DNA of 64,000 nt from Anaerobaca sp035448545 (GTDB taxonomy: Bacteria; Planctomycetota; Phycisphaerae; Sedimentisphaerales; Anaerobacaceae). The stretch covers positions 1 to 64,000 of the forward strand of contig DAOTJE010000020.1 of assembly GCA_035448545.1 (NCBI GenBank), read 5' to 3'. Below, in pieces: positions 27,163 through 36,346 of the stretch (position 1 is its first letter; each line of letters begins with the position of its first letter). Under the pieces are notes generated by a model. The model searched no databases. It saw nothing but the letters and a program-made list of their open reading frames with translations, and was not told the origin of the DNA. A program made the position numbers and the translations under genes.

Positions 27163-28532
27163 TCCAGGAGCAGTTCTCCCAGGGCCTCGTGAATCGCGTC
27201 TTCGAGCGTCTCGGAGATCGTCGGGTGCGGGAACGTGATCTGGCGGATCGGCTCGCACGTGCCGATCAGCGTCCGGGCGAACGCCACGAACTCGGTCGCC
27301 AGCGGCCCGACCATCGTGACGCCCACGATCTCGTTGATCGCGTTGTCGCGGATGGCATGAATCTGGCCATTCGTGTCGTTCTCGGCAACGCTGCGTCCAT
27401 TGGCCTTGTAGAAGCCCTTGCCCACCGAAATGTCCAGGCCCTCCGCCTGGCAGGCGGCCTCGGTCTTGCCCACCGATGCGACCTCGGGAAACGTAAAGAT
27501 GACACGTGGGATCAGGTTGTAGTCGAGCACCTCTTCGCTGCTGCCGGTCGCGTTGGCAGCGGCGACCTCCGCTTCGGCGGTCGCCCCGTGCGCCAGGTAT
27601 GTGGTGCCGACGACGTCACCGACCGCATAGACACCCGGCACATTCGTCTCCATTTTCCTGTTGACCCTGATGGCCGATCCGTTCATTTCGAGCCCGAGGG
27701 CCGAGACGATGGCCTTGTCCACGGCGGCGCGCCGCCCGACGGCCACGAGCACGCGTTCGGCCTCGATGGATTGCCCGCCGTCGAGGTTCACCTTCGCCGC
27801 CGACGGACCTTTCTCCACGCCGGTGACCTTTCGCCCGGTTAGCACCTCGATGCCGAGGCCCTTGAACTCGCGTTCGACCAGCCGGCTCGCCCACGAATCG
27901 AGCATGGGCAGCAGACTCTCGAGCGCCTCGACGATGGTGACCTTGGAGCCCATTGCGGCATACGCGCAGCCCAGCTCGCAGCCGATCACGCCGCCTCCGA
28001 CGACGACCATCGACCTGGGAATCTCCGGCAGCGACAGCGCCTCTGTGCTGCTGATGACGATCTTGCCGTCGAACGGAATGCTCGGGATCTGGATCGATTC
28101 GGAGCCGGTCGCCAGGATGAGTTTGCCCGCTTCGAGATCGGTCTTCTGCCCGTTGCCCTCGACCGTGACCTTCGTCGGCGAGTGAACGGTCGCCGTCCCT
28201 TCGAGATAGGCGATTTTGCCGGACTTCATCCCACCCTGCATGCCTTTCCGCAGGCTCGCGATGATGCTTTCGCGGCGTTGCTGGATCTTGGGCCAGTTGG
28301 GAGTCGCCGACGGGATGTCGATGCCCATCTCCGAGGCGCTGCGCGCTTTCATCAGCAGGTGGGCCGAAGCCAGCAGGGTCTTGGACGGGATGCAGCCCCA
28401 GTTCAGGCAGGTGCCTCCGATGAACTCCTTCTCGACCAGGGCCACCGATGCCCCTCGCTGGGCGCAGCGTCTGGCGGCCCTGGCGCCGCCGGGACCGGCC
28501 CCGATCACCACAACGTCAAACCTCTCGGCCAT
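27159..28532 (-). CDS. lpdA: dihydrolipoyl dehydrogenase
   Basis: This 457-residue flavoprotein reoxidises dihydrolipoyl groups of 2-oxoacid dehydrogenases or the glycine cleavage system. It has the FAD site VVIGAGPGGARAARRCAQRG, the redox disulfide GGTCLNWGCIPSK, the NAD-binding VVVGGGVIGCELGCAYAAMG, the second FAD motif VYAVGDVVG, and the C-terminal His in FPHPTISETLEDA. The N-terminal ATG at 28532 follows GAGGTAG. It heads an operon with lipB and lipA, both joined by 4-bp overlaps. No E1/E2 genes are in view. Confidence 0.96.
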   Translation of the reverse strand: MAERFDVVVIGAGPGGARAARRCAQRGASVALVEKEFIGGTCLNWGCIPSKTLLASAHLLMKARSASEMGIDIPSATPNWPKIQQRRESIIASLRKGMQGGMKSGKIAYLEGTATVHSPTKVTVEGNGQKTDLEAGKLILATGSESIQIPSIPFDGKIVISSTEALSLPEIPRSMVVVGGGVIGCELGCAYAAMGSKVTIVEALESLLPMLDSWASRLVEREFKGLGIEVLTGRKVTGVEKGPSAAKVNLDGGQSIEAERVLVAVGRRAAVDKAIVSALGLEMNGSAIRVNRKMETNVPGVYAVGDVVGTTYLAHGATAEAEVAAANATGSSEEVLDYNLIPRVIFTFPEVASVGKTEAACQAEGLDISVGKGFYKANGRSVAENDTNGQIHAIRDNAINEIVGVTMVGPLATEFVAFARTLIGTCEPIRQITFPHPTISETLEDAIHEALGELLLE

Positions 28533-28609
28533 GCTCGACTACCTCACTACAGGTTGGCATTTTGTCGTCCGATGCTCCTCGCACGCCGGCACCCCCGGCG
28601 CGAGGGCAC

Positions 28610-28637
28610 AGTATAGCACAACGCCTCCAGATGGCAA
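28610..28637 (-). promoter_or_regulatory. promoter for lpdA-lipB-lipA
   Basis: On the minus strand, TTGCCA (28637-28632), 16 bp and TATACT (28615-28610), with a TGC directly before the -10 box (extended -10). It is about 78 bp before the lpdA ATG. Confidence 0.6.
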
Positions 28638-28721
28638 ACCGCAACCGTCTTCGTTCGTCGTGTGCCCGTGAGGGCATATGCATCTGCAGGAAAACCCATG
28701 GAGCCGACGGGATGTAACGCC

Positions 28722-30425
28722 TTACGGCGTCACTACAAACGGAGCCTTCCTGGGGGCCAGGAGCTGGAATTCCCAGATGGTCGGGCCGTCGGTGGCTTCG
28801 AGGATGTTCAGCCGGATGCGCTGGGCGGTGATAGGCTCGAAACCGGCGGTGAATTCCTCGCCGATTCGCCGGCCCTCGTGGAAGGTCACCCAGCTTCCAT
28901 TGTCAGCATATTGCAGTTCGAATCGCCGGACGCGGTCGTAGGCCTCGCTCAGCATCACCTTCGAGATCGTCTGGGGTTGGCCCAGGTCCACCTCCAGCCA
29001 CGCCTGTTTGACGCCCGCATCCGTCGCCCACCGCGTGCCGGGGTCGTCGTCGAAGGCCTTGTCCGGGCCGTAGGCATCACTGTTCTGGAATATGTTGGAG
29101 GCCGAGGCCTTCTTGCCGGCGGCCAGCGAAGCGGAGGGCAACGCCAGCGGTTCAATGTCCGCTGCCGGACCGTCAAGCGTCAGCTCCACGATCGTGTCGA
29201 TGGGGTCACGGTGCTCTTCGCGCACCCCGATAACGATCGCGTCGCCGGTCTGGCGGACCTTGACGGAGCCGCCAGTCAGGAGCGACGCACTGACGATGCC
29301 CTTGGGCAACGGCGGCAGCGTGACGGTCTCGTCGCGCCAGTCGAGGATGTGGACGTAGATGGTGTTGCCTCGGTGGGTGCTGGCCAGGGAGGCGGTAGTT
29401 TTGAAGGGGCCGCCGCGAGTGCCGTAGATAGTCTGGCCGTACTTGGCGAGCCATTGGCCCATCTCGAGCAGGCGATCCACCTGACGCGGCTCAATCCGCC
29501 CATCGGGCATGGGCCCGACGTTGAACAGCAGGTTCCCATCGCCTCCGACGACGCGGACGAGCGTCTGGATGCACTCCTTCTCGGATTTCATCACGTCGTT
29601 GGGCTTCCAGGCCCACTGCTGGCAGATGGTCATGCAGGTTTCCCATGGCCGATCGTTTTGGAAATTGCCGATGCGCTGCTCCGGCGTGTCGTAGTCGCCG
29701 GCCTGGCCACCCTTGCTCACGCGGTTGTTGATCACGAGATTTGGCTGGAGGCCCTTGAGATACGCATACAGTTCGTCGCCGTATTCGAGCGTCCAGGGCT
29801 CCTCCCACTGGCCGTCGAACCACATGATGCCCAGCGGGCCGTAGTTCTCGATGATCTCCCTCGTCTGGTTCTTGAGGTACTGGAAGTAACGCGGCATGTT
29901 GGGATTCGGCTTTTTCGTGCTGCCGCCGGGACTGCCCAGCGGATAGTCCGGATGGTACCAGTCGCAGATCGAGTGGTACGTACAGAACTGGATGCCGTGC
30001 TCGGCGCAGGCGTCGGCCAGCTCACGCATCACATCCCGCCCGAAAGGCGTGTTGCCGATGTGGTAGTCGGTGTACTTCGACGGCCACAGGCAGAACCCGT
30101 CGTGGTGCTTGGACGTCAGGACGAGGTAGCGCATCCCCGCTTCCTTGGCGGTGGTGACCCACGCCTGAGCGTCGAACAGCGTGGGATTGAAATGCTTATA
30201 GAGCTGGTCGTATTCCTCGATCGGCACCTGTTGCCCGCGCGACCAGCCGATCTCGGTCCCTTTGAGGCTGACCGGGCCCCAATGCACAAAAAGCCCGAAC
30301 TTCAGGTCCCGCCACGCCTGCATCGCCTCGCTCTCGGTGGCAGGGCACGGCGAGGCCCAAGCCGCGACGATGCACAGAACGATCCCCAATACGCCCGCTG
30401 TCCGATTGTGTCCGCACGTTGTCAT
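28722..30425 (-). CDS. secreted GH29 alpha-L-fucosidase with F5/8C domain
   Basis: This 567-residue protein has a signal peptide (to about Pro-Ala-Thr, residue 29). The GH29 barrel has KFGLFVHWGP near the start, YLVLTSKHHDGFCLWPS, and the nucleophile region GIMWFDGQWEE (Asp near residue 203). A beta-sandwich follows (about 340-420). The C-terminal roughly 135 residues, from SASNIFQNSDAYGPDKAFDD through TRWATDAGVKQAWLEVDLG to TIWEFQLL, are a galactose-binding-like F5/8 type C module for sugar binding. The ATG at 30425 has GAAAGGAGCC upstream; a longer frame to 30536 is rejected. TATACT lies about 45 bp upstream, without a good -35 box. Confidence 0.92.
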   Translation of the reverse strand: MTTCGHNRTAGVLGIVLCIVAAWASPCPATESEAMQAWRDLKFGLFVHWGPVSLKGTEIGWSRGQQVPIEEYDQLYKHFNPTLFDAQAWVTTAKEAGMRYLVLTSKHHDGFCLWPSKYTDYHIGNTPFGRDVMRELADACAEHGIQFCTYHSICDWYHPDYPLGSPGGSTKKPNPNMPRYFQYLKNQTREIIENYGPLGIMWFDGQWEEPWTLEYGDELYAYLKGLQPNLVINNRVSKGGQAGDYDTPEQRIGNFQNDRPWETCMTICQQWAWKPNDVMKSEKECIQTLVRVVGGDGNLLFNVGPMPDGRIEPRQVDRLLEMGQWLAKYGQTIYGTRGGPFKTTASLASTHRGNTIYVHILDWRDETVTLPPLPKGIVSASLLTGGSVKVRQTGDAIVIGVREEHRDPIDTIVELTLDGPAADIEPLALPSASLAAGKKASASNIFQNSDAYGPDKAFDDDPGTRWATDAGVKQAWLEVDLGQPQTISKVMLSEAYDRVRRFELQYADNGSWVTFHEGRRIGEEFTAGFEPITAQRIRLNILEATDGPTIWEFQLLAPRKAPFVVTP

Positions 30426-30566
30426 AGACCGGCTCCTTTCGATGGATTCGTGTCGTGTGCACCCAGTATACTCGCCCATCGCCCGCCACGAAACAACGGA
30501 TCCCAGCGAGAACCCTGCGGTGTTCTGTTTGTCCAAGACGCCGAGATGCTGCCTCAGGGTCGCGGG

Positions 30567-31448
30567 TCACTTCAGGAGGGTGGTGTGGGCGGCGTCGAAC
30601 ATGCGGACCCCTCCACGGTCGAGCTGGAGGATCAGGCCGTTGGCCGGATCGATCCCGATGCAGTGGCCGGTGAAGGCTCGACCGTCATACGAGAGCGTCA
30701 CACGCTGCCCCAACTGCGTGCTCAAGTCGCTCCAGGTTTTGATGACTTGTTCCTTGTTCTCTTCGGCAGTTCGCAGCCATTGGTCCAGCGACGCGAGCGT
30801 CCGCCGCGCCAGCGTGATGCGGTCGCATCGCCCCCCCGCAACCAGATCGAGGCTGGTGGCGACGTCCCGCAATTCCGGCGGGAACGAATCGGTGCTCTGA
30901 TGGCAGTTGATCCCAACTCCGATGACGGTCGTATCTCGTATCTCCCCTCGGCTTCGCTCGGGGCAGGCCTGGTTCGTATCTCGTGAGGAACCGCGGGAGC
31001 TTCCAGGCGGTCGAGATACGAGATTCGAGATACGAGATACGCGCTTGGATTCGACGAGGATGCCGCAGACCTTCTTGTCTGCCAAGAGAACATCATTGGG
31101 CCACTTGATCCGGGCTCGGTGGCCGCCGACCGTGCCCAAGGCCTCCGCAACCGCCACCGCGCAGGTCAGGGACAGCAGCTCACCGGCCGGCGGGCAGCCG
31201 ATCAGCAGCACGGAGAACAGAAGGCTTTCGCCGTACGGGCTTTGCCAGGAGGCGCCGGTGCGGCCCCGCCCGGCGGTCTGCTCCTCGGCGAAGACCACAA
31301 GGCCGTCATTGTCCTGGTGCGTGGCGCAGGCGGCCGCAACGTCGTTCGTGCTGCCCGTGCGCTCGTAAACGAGCACTTGGCGTCCGATCCGTCGGGTCTT
31401 GAGCTTGAAGCGGATCCTGTCCGGGTCGAGTCGGTCGTCACGTGGCAT
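30567..31448 (-). CDS. birA: biotin-[acetyl-CoA-carboxylase] ligase with in-frame insertion
   Basis: This 293-residue enzyme attaches biotin to its carrier protein. It has YERTGSTNDVAAA, the biotin-binding AEEQTAGRGRTGASWQSP, and KWPNDVLLADKKVCGILVE. In other ligases this strand is followed within about 10 residues by VIGIGINV; here about 40 extra residues (roughly 134-174) intervene before VIGVGINCHQ. The insertion corresponds to a 110-bp inverted-repeat element (30931-31040) that keeps the frame open. The C-terminal SH3-like domain (GQRVTLSYDGRAFTGHCIGID) is present. No N-terminal DNA-binding domain exists, so it is not a repressor. It begins 9 bp after nadC. Confidence 0.92.
   Translation of the reverse strand: MPRDDRLDPDRIRFKLKTRRIGRQVLVYERTGSTNDVAAACATHQDNDGLVVFAEEQTAGRGRTGASWQSPYGESLLFSVLLIGCPPAGELLSLTCAVAVAEALGTVGGHRARIKWPNDVLLADKKVCGILVESKRVSRISNLVSRPPGSSRGSSRDTNQACPERSRGEIRDTTVIGVGINCHQSTDSFPPELRDVATSLDLVAGGRCDRITLARRTLASLDQWLRTAEENKEQVIKTWSDLSTQLGQRVTLSYDGRAFTGHCIGIDPANGLILQLDRGGVRMFDAAHTTLLK
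30931..31040. mobile_element. 110-bp inverted-repeat element inside birA
   Basis: The element starts GTATCTCGTATCTC (30931-30944) and ends GAGATACGAGATAC (31027-31040), a perfect 14-bp terminal inverted repeat. The interior has another copy of the word TCGTATCTCGT (about 30974) and a GAGATACGAGATTC copy next to the right end, plus a CCTCGGCTTCGCTCGGGG hairpin-like core. It is read through in the birA frame as a low-complexity Arg/Ser/Asp peptide (SRISNLVSRPPG, then ACPERSRGEIRDT). No transposase is encoded. Confidence 0.85.
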
Positions 31449-31457
31449 GCGGATCGC

Positions 31458-32330
31458 TTACTTGTCCAGTCCGATATCGACCGCGGCGGCCGAGTGGGTG
31501 ATCGCGCCGATGGCGATGCGGTCCACCCCGCACTGCGCGATCGCCGAGACGTTGTCCAGCGTGATATTGCCGGAGGCCTCCAGCAGCGGCTTGTTGCCCT
31601 TGCCGCACATCTCGTCGCGCATCTCCACGGCGTGTTTGAGCTGCCACTGGCCCATGTTATCCAGCAGGACGATGTCGATGCCCGGGATCTTCAGAACGTG
31701 GTTCAACTGATGATCGACGTGGTCTACTTCGACCGCGACAAACGAGAGCCCTTGGATGTTTTTGGCGTCCTCGACGACGCGTTTAAGCCGCAACGGGAAG
31801 TTCTTGCCCAACTCGGCGAGGTGGTTGTCCTTGATGAGAATGCCATCGTAGAGCCCGAAACGATGGTTGTATCCTCCGCCGCAGGTGACGGCGTACTTCT
31901 CCAGCAGACGCCAGCCCGGCAGGGTCTTGCGCGTATCGTAGATCTTGGCCTTGGTGCCGCGAACGGCGCGCACGTACTTGTGCGTGGTCGTCGCGATGCC
32001 GCTGAGACGCTGGAGGAAGTTCAGCAGGACGCGCTCGGCGCTGAGCATGGCGCGCAGGGGCCCTTCGATCGTCGCCAGTCGGCTGCCCACGTGGGCGATC
32101 TGGCCGTCTCGGACATGGGCGGTCATCTTCAGACGCGGATCGTACTGTCGGAGGATCTCTTCGAGCACGGGCACGCCGCACACCACAATCTCCTCTCGCG
32201 AGACGACGGTCGCCCGCGTGGTTGAGTCGTCGGGAAACAACAGTTCGGTTGTCACGTCGCCTCGACCGAGATCCTCTGCGATAGCCATCTGGATCAGGGG
32301 ACGCACCTGCGCGATATTCAGTTTCTTCAT
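31458..32330 (-). CDS. nadC: nicotinate-nucleotide pyrophosphorylase (carboxylating)
   Basis: This 290-residue enzyme converts quinolinate and PRPP to nicotinate mononucleotide in NAD synthesis. It has AEDLGRGDVTTE, LNFLQRLSGIATTT, YDTRKTLPGWRLLEKYAVTCGGGYNHR split over two motifs with the substrate-binding Arg and His, ILIKDNHL, and the C-terminal EASGNITLDNV and GVDRIAIGAITHS. nadA and nadB are not in view. A GGGAAGAA site precedes the ATG. uvrB lies 53 bp upstream and birA follows, all in one direction. Confidence 0.96.
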   Translation of the reverse strand: MKKLNIAQVRPLIQMAIAEDLGRGDVTTELLFPDDSTTRATVVSREEIVVCGVPVLEEILRQYDPRLKMTAHVRDGQIAHVGSRLATIEGPLRAMLSAERVLLNFLQRLSGIATTTHKYVRAVRGTKAKIYDTRKTLPGWRLLEKYAVTCGGGYNHRFGLYDGILIKDNHLAELGKNFPLRLKRVVEDAKNIQGLSFVAVEVDHVDHQLNHVLKIPGIDIVLLDNMGQWQLKHAVEMRDEMCGKGNKPLLEASGNITLDNVSAIAQCGVDRIAIGAITHSAAAVDIGLDK

Positions 32331-32383
32331 TTCTTCCCTACCTGTCGGTCGGCACCGTGCCGGTTTGGCGGTGGACCCCGTAC

Positions 32384-34429
32384 CTATGCCTTCCCGCGCC
32401 GCGTCTGTTTCTTGGTGGCCAGAAAGGTGCTCTTTTTCCTGTGCGAATCGGCGAGCACCAACTCCGGCAGCTCTTTCAATTCGCGCAACTGATCCCGCAA
32501 TGCCGCCGCCCGCTCGAAATCGAGGGTTTCGGCGGCCTCCAGCATCTCCCGCTCGATCTGTCCGGCCAACTCGATCTTGTCGTATTCGGAGTCTCCGAGT
32601 CGAATCGCCTCCTGGGCGACCCGTCGGGCTTTGACCTGCTCGGTCAGGCTGTTGCGGATTTCTTTCTTGATCGTTTCCGGCGTGATGTTGTGTTCCTGAT
32701 TGTACGCCAGTTGGATTGTACGTCGCCGCCGGGTTTCGTCAATGGCTTTTCGCATCGATTCGGTAATCGTGTCGGCGTACAGCAGGACGGTGGCGTTGAC
32801 GTTTCGGGCGGTACGCCCGATGGTCTGGATCAGGGAGGTCTGGCTGCGCAGGAACCCTTCCTTGTCGGCGTCGAGAATGGCCACGCAGGAGACTTCCGGC
32901 AGGTCGAGACCTTCGCGCAGCAGGTTGACGCCCACGAGCACGTCGAACTCCCCGTGCCGCAGGTCCCGCAGGATGTCGATCCGTTCGAGGGTGTCGATCT
33001 CGCTGTGGAGATACCGGCAGCGATAGCCGCGTTTGGTGATGTAGCCGGCCAGGTTTTCCGCCATCCGCTTGGTCAGCGTGGTCGCCAGCACGCGCTCGTG
33101 GGCCTCCACCCGCCGGGCGATCTCTTCGAGCAGATGCTCGACCTGGTTGGTCGCCGGATGGACGAAGATCTCCGGATCGAGCAGGCCGGTCGGGCGGATG
33201 ATCTGCTCGACCACCTCGCCGCCACACAGCTCCAGCTCGAACGGAGCGGGGGTGGCCGAGACGAACACGACCTGCGACCAGTTCTCCTGGAACTCTTCGA
33301 ACCGCAGCGGGCGGTTGTCCATCGCGCTGGGCAGGCGGAAGCCGTGCTCCACGAGCACCTTCTTGCGGTTGTGGTCGCCCGCCCACATGGCGCGCAACTG
33401 CGGGATGGTGACGTGAGACTCGTCGATGAACAGCAGGAAGTCCTTGGGGAAGTAGTCGATCAGCGTATAGGGCCTGGCCCCCGGTGGCAGCCCCGCCAGG
33501 TGCCGCGCGTAGTTCTCGATCCCGCTGCAGTAGCCGACCTCCTGGATCATCTCGATGTCGTACATGGTCCGTGCCTGGAGCCGCTGGGCTTCGAGAAGCT
33601 TGGCCTGGCTGCGCAGCTCAGCCAGCCGCTGGGCCAGTTCGGCGCGGATGCCTTCGACGGCCTCGGCGATGCGGTCGGCCGGCATGATGTAGTGTTGTGC
33701 CGGATAGATGAATACCTGACTTTCGACCGCCAGGATCTCGGACGAGACGGGATTGATATAACTGATCCGTTCGATCTCGTCGCCGAAGAACTCGATGCGG
33801 ATCGCGAACGATTCATAGGATGGATACAGCTCGACCACGTCGCCTCGAACGCGGAACGTCCCGCGCTGGAAGTCGAGGTCGTTCCGCGTGTACTGGATGT
33901 CGGCCAGTTTGCCGAGCAGGGTGTTGCGGTCGCAGGTTTCGCCGGTGCGGACGACGACCATGCTGGCCTTGTAGGCTTCCGGCGAACCGAGCCCGAAGAT
34001 GCAGGAGACCGAGGCGACCACGATGCAGTCGCGCCGCGTCGAGAGGCTGGTCGTCGCCGAAAGCCTCAGTCGATCCAGGTCGGCATTTCGGGAGGCATCC
34101 TTCTCGATGTAGATGTCGCGTTGCGGGATGTAGGCCTCGGGCTGGTAGTAGTCATAGTAGCTGACGAAGTACTCGACCGCGTTCTCGGGGAACAGCTCGC
34201 GGAACTCCTCGTAGAGCTGGGCGGCGAGCGTCTTGTTGTGGGAGATGACCAGAACGGGCCGGTCGAACTGGGCGATGACGTTGGCCATGGTGAAGGTCTT
34301 GCCGCTTCCGGTGACTCCCATGAGGGTCTGGAACTTCCGTCCGGCGCGCAGGCCCGCAACGAGCCGCTCGATGGCCTGCGGCTGGTCCCCGGAGGGCTTG
34401 AACCGCTTGTTCAGCTTGAATCTGCCCAT
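32384..34429 (-). CDS. uvrB: excinuclease ABC subunit B
   Basis: This 681-residue helicase-like protein loads onto DNA damage with UvrA and recruits UvrC. It has Walker A GVTGSGKTFTMANVIA near residue 38, the beta-hairpin region YYDYYQPEAYIPQRDIYIEKD (given here in parts: YYDYYQPEAY and IPQRDIYIEK), the DESH-type FIDESHVTIPQL, helicase motif V LREGLDLPEVS and VI QTIGRTARN. A C-terminal UVR domain (IEREMLEAAETLDFERAAAL) for UvrC binding ends it. The ATG at 34429 lacks a clear ribosome site; TTG at 34435 is the open frame's upstream alternative. Confidence 0.97.
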   Translation of the reverse strand: MGRFKLNKRFKPSGDQPQAIERLVAGLRAGRKFQTLMGVTGSGKTFTMANVIAQFDRPVLVISHNKTLAAQLYEEFRELFPENAVEYFVSYYDYYQPEAYIPQRDIYIEKDASRNADLDRLRLSATTSLSTRRDCIVVASVSCIFGLGSPEAYKASMVVVRTGETCDRNTLLGKLADIQYTRNDLDFQRGTFRVRGDVVELYPSYESFAIRIEFFGDEIERISYINPVSSEILAVESQVFIYPAQHYIMPADRIAEAVEGIRAELAQRLAELRSQAKLLEAQRLQARTMYDIEMIQEVGYCSGIENYARHLAGLPPGARPYTLIDYFPKDFLLFIDESHVTIPQLRAMWAGDHNRKKVLVEHGFRLPSAMDNRPLRFEEFQENWSQVVFVSATPAPFELELCGGEVVEQIIRPTGLLDPEIFVHPATNQVEHLLEEIARRVEAHERVLATTLTKRMAENLAGYITKRGYRCRYLHSEIDTLERIDILRDLRHGEFDVLVGVNLLREGLDLPEVSCVAILDADKEGFLRSQTSLIQTIGRTARNVNATVLLYADTITESMRKAIDETRRRRTIQLAYNQEHNITPETIKKEIRNSLTEQVKARRVAQEAIRLGDSEYDKIELAGQIEREMLEAAETLDFERAAALRDQLRELKELPELVLADSHRKKSTFLATKKQTRRGKA

Positions 34430-34577
34430 ACGCAATTGTGGTGGGAGGAATTGTAACCGGTCGAGGGGTGGAATTCACGATCTTTCTGTGATGGTCGGAC
34501 CCCTGGCACACGAGCCGCCGGTGCGCGACTGTGCCCACCGCAGATGCGAAAGCGCTCGTGTGGCGGAGCCGGGACAA

Positions 34578-35372
34578 TTACTTCGACGCCGGCACCGAGT
34601 GGGTGATGCCCACGATCATGGCCTGGCCATACCGCTCCCACAGGGCGTCCTCGCTCAGACTGGAGGCGGTCGACGGCAGCTCCAGAGTGATCGTCGGGAT
34701 GCCGAGTTCCTCGCCCGTATAGGCGCCGAGCGAACCGGGCCTGGCGCCCAGCTTCTTGACCGGCAGTCGGCAGGACGAGGCGATGGCGGCCGCCAGGGCC
34801 TTGCCGGGGCCATCATAGTCGATGCAACTGAGCGGCTGGTGGAGCGACAGGATGCGGTTCGGGCTGAACTCCTCGATTGCGGCCTGGAGCGCCCGGCTTT
34901 CCGGTTCGGACAGCGATTGGTGCCCGTTGGTGCCGTTGTTGACGCGGTTGGATGCCTCGAAATTGCGATTCAGGTCGACGCCGCGAATGTTCTCCCGCGT
35001 TCCGGCGGCCATGCCGTCCGGATTGGCCACGGGGATGATGACGACGCGACGGCCATCCAACAGGTCCGGGTTGGTCGCCAGGTGATCGGCCAGTCTCTTG
35101 ACGAGCGGAGTCCCTGCCGGCTCGTTGCCGTGGATCGTTGCGATTACAAGCGTCGTGTCCGTTCCGTCGCCCAGGACCTGAGCGGTAATGGCCCGGCCCT
35201 GGACCGAGCGTCCCAGCACGCGGTATCGCGGGATCAACTGCGGTGTGGGCATGGCCACCGGCCGGTCCTCGCCGATGACGCGAGGTCTTGGCTCGGGCTC
35301 GTAGCATCCCGGCAGCGCCACCACAGCAAGCAGCAACGTGCAGACCAACCAGATCGACCGTCCTTTGTCCAT
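34578..35372 (-). CDS. M14-family zinc carboxypeptidase lipoprotein (MpaA-like)
   Basis: This 264-residue protein has a lipoprotein signal ending LPGC at about residue 23. The peptidase domain has the zinc ligands in ATIHGNEPAGTP (His and Glu) and LSLHQPLSC (third His), substrate-binding residues in GVDLNRNFEASN, and the catalytic Glu in IPTITLELPS. The short length and sequence fit murein-peptide amidase (MpaA)-like members that trim peptidoglycan peptides, here on the outside of the cytoplasmic membrane. AAGGAA precedes the ATG. It is divergent from the methyltransferase gene. Confidence 0.87.
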   Translation of the reverse strand: MDKGRSIWLVCTLLLAVVALPGCYEPEPRPRVIGEDRPVAMPTPQLIPRYRVLGRSVQGRAITAQVLGDGTDTTLVIATIHGNEPAGTPLVKRLADHLATNPDLLDGRRVVIIPVANPDGMAAGTRENIRGVDLNRNFEASNRVNNGTNGHQSLSEPESRALQAAIEEFSPNRILSLHQPLSCIDYDGPGKALAAAIASSCRLPVKKLGARPGSLGAYTGEELGIPTITLELPSTASSLSEDALWERYGQAMIVGITHSVPASK

Positions 35373-35415
35373 ATCGCCTATTCCTTCATGTTACCCCAGA
35401 CTGTAGAATGGCGGG

Positions 35416-35444
35416 AATATAACGGATCGCCGTTCCCAATGCAA
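35416..35444 (-). promoter_or_regulatory. promoter for the M14 lipoprotein
   Basis: On the minus strand, TTGCAT (35444-35439), 17 bp and TATATT (35421-35416), about 45 bp before the ATG at 35372. Confidence 0.6.
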
Positions 35445-35596
35445 CATAGAAAACGCCGACGGCTGTAAGCTCTTTCCCGGCCCACTCTGTTTTTGCCTGT
35501 CGCGCACTTTGCAGATCGCCCGCCATCCTCGGCAAGGGGCCTCGAAACGCATATAGGCCAGCCGGTCCGGACCGACAGCGACGGGCCTGAGAAAGG

Positions 35597-36346
35597 ATGA
35601 ATGACTTGAAACCCTGTATCGAACTGGCGTCGACGACTACGCCGGACGGAAAGAGAATGGTGCTTTCGCGACACGACTGCGACTTCTTCATCGCTGTGGA
35701 CGGCCGACAGTTGATGACCAGCCGCGAGCACGAATCGGAGCTGGAACTGGCCCGTTTGGGGTGCGAGAAGATCAGGAACAGACCATGCCCCGTCGTCCTG
35801 ATCGGCGGACTGGGCATGGGCTACACGCTGCGTCAGACGCTTGATCTGCTGCCGCCAGCGGCCCGCGTCATTGTGGCCGAACTGATACCCGACGTCGTTC
35901 GCTGGAATCAGGAGTTTCTGTGCCAATTGACGGACCACCCGCTGCGAGACAGCAGGGTAACGGTCGAATCGTGCGATGTCGCGCAGGTGATTCGCCGCTC
36001 CGAGAGCGCGTTCGACGCCATCCTGCTCGACGTGGACAACGGGCCCGGTGCGACGACCTATGCCGGAAACGAGGGGCTTTACGGTCCAATGGGGATCAGC
36101 GCAGCGATGAGGGCCCTTCGCCCGGGCGGCTGTCTGGCGATCTGGTCGGTCGACGCCGATTCCCGGTTCGAAGGATGCCTTCGACGCGAGGGCTTCCAGG
36201 TCCGCAGCTTCCGCGTCCGTGCCTACGCGCAGGCCAAGAACCGCTCCCGCTGCGTCTGGGTGGTGGCGCAGAATGTCCGCGCGCTGCCTGATGGTTCCAC
36301 CCCCGACAAGGCGCAGGACGGGCCTACGCTTTCGCGATGCCGGTGA
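35597..36346 (+). CDS. spermidine synthase-like methyltransferase-fold protein
   Basis: This 249-residue protein has a short N-terminal beta domain and a Rossmann SAM-type fold: PVVLIGGLGMGYTLRQTLDLL (glycine loop) at about residues 65-85, VIVAELIPDVVRWNQ with the acidic ribose-binding position, and FDAILLDVDNGPGATTYAGNEGLY (active-site Asp region, given in part). This pattern is that of spermidine-synthase-like proteins; the substrate is not clear and polyamine synthesis is not certain. AAAGGA lies before the ATG. Its 3' end overlaps enolase convergently by 23 bp. Confidence 0.75.
   Translation: MNDLKPCIELASTTTPDGKRMVLSRHDCDFFIAVDGRQLMTSREHESELELARLGCEKIRNRPCPVVLIGGLGMGYTLRQTLDLLPPAARVIVAELIPDVVRWNQEFLCQLTDHPLRDSRVTVESCDVAQVIRRSESAFDAILLDVDNGPGATTYAGNEGLYGPMGISAAMRALRPGGCLAIWSVDADSRFEGCLRREGFQVRSFRVRAYAQAKNRSRCVWVVAQNVRALPDGSTPDKAQDGPTLSRCR

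Noticed and set aside
28910..28930. TTCGAATC-type word that could be a tRNA T-arm
   Set aside because: It is inside the fucosidase coding sequence and no cloverleaf can be drawn around it; no tRNA was found in the window.
28662..30986. A 774-codon plus-strand frame opposite the fucosidase gene
   Set aside because: Shadow frame; it also runs through the birA inverted-repeat element and has no recognisable domain.
30931..31040. birA interruption read as a pseudogene
   Set aside because: The frame is open across the insert and every conserved motif on both sides is present, so the gene is probably functional.
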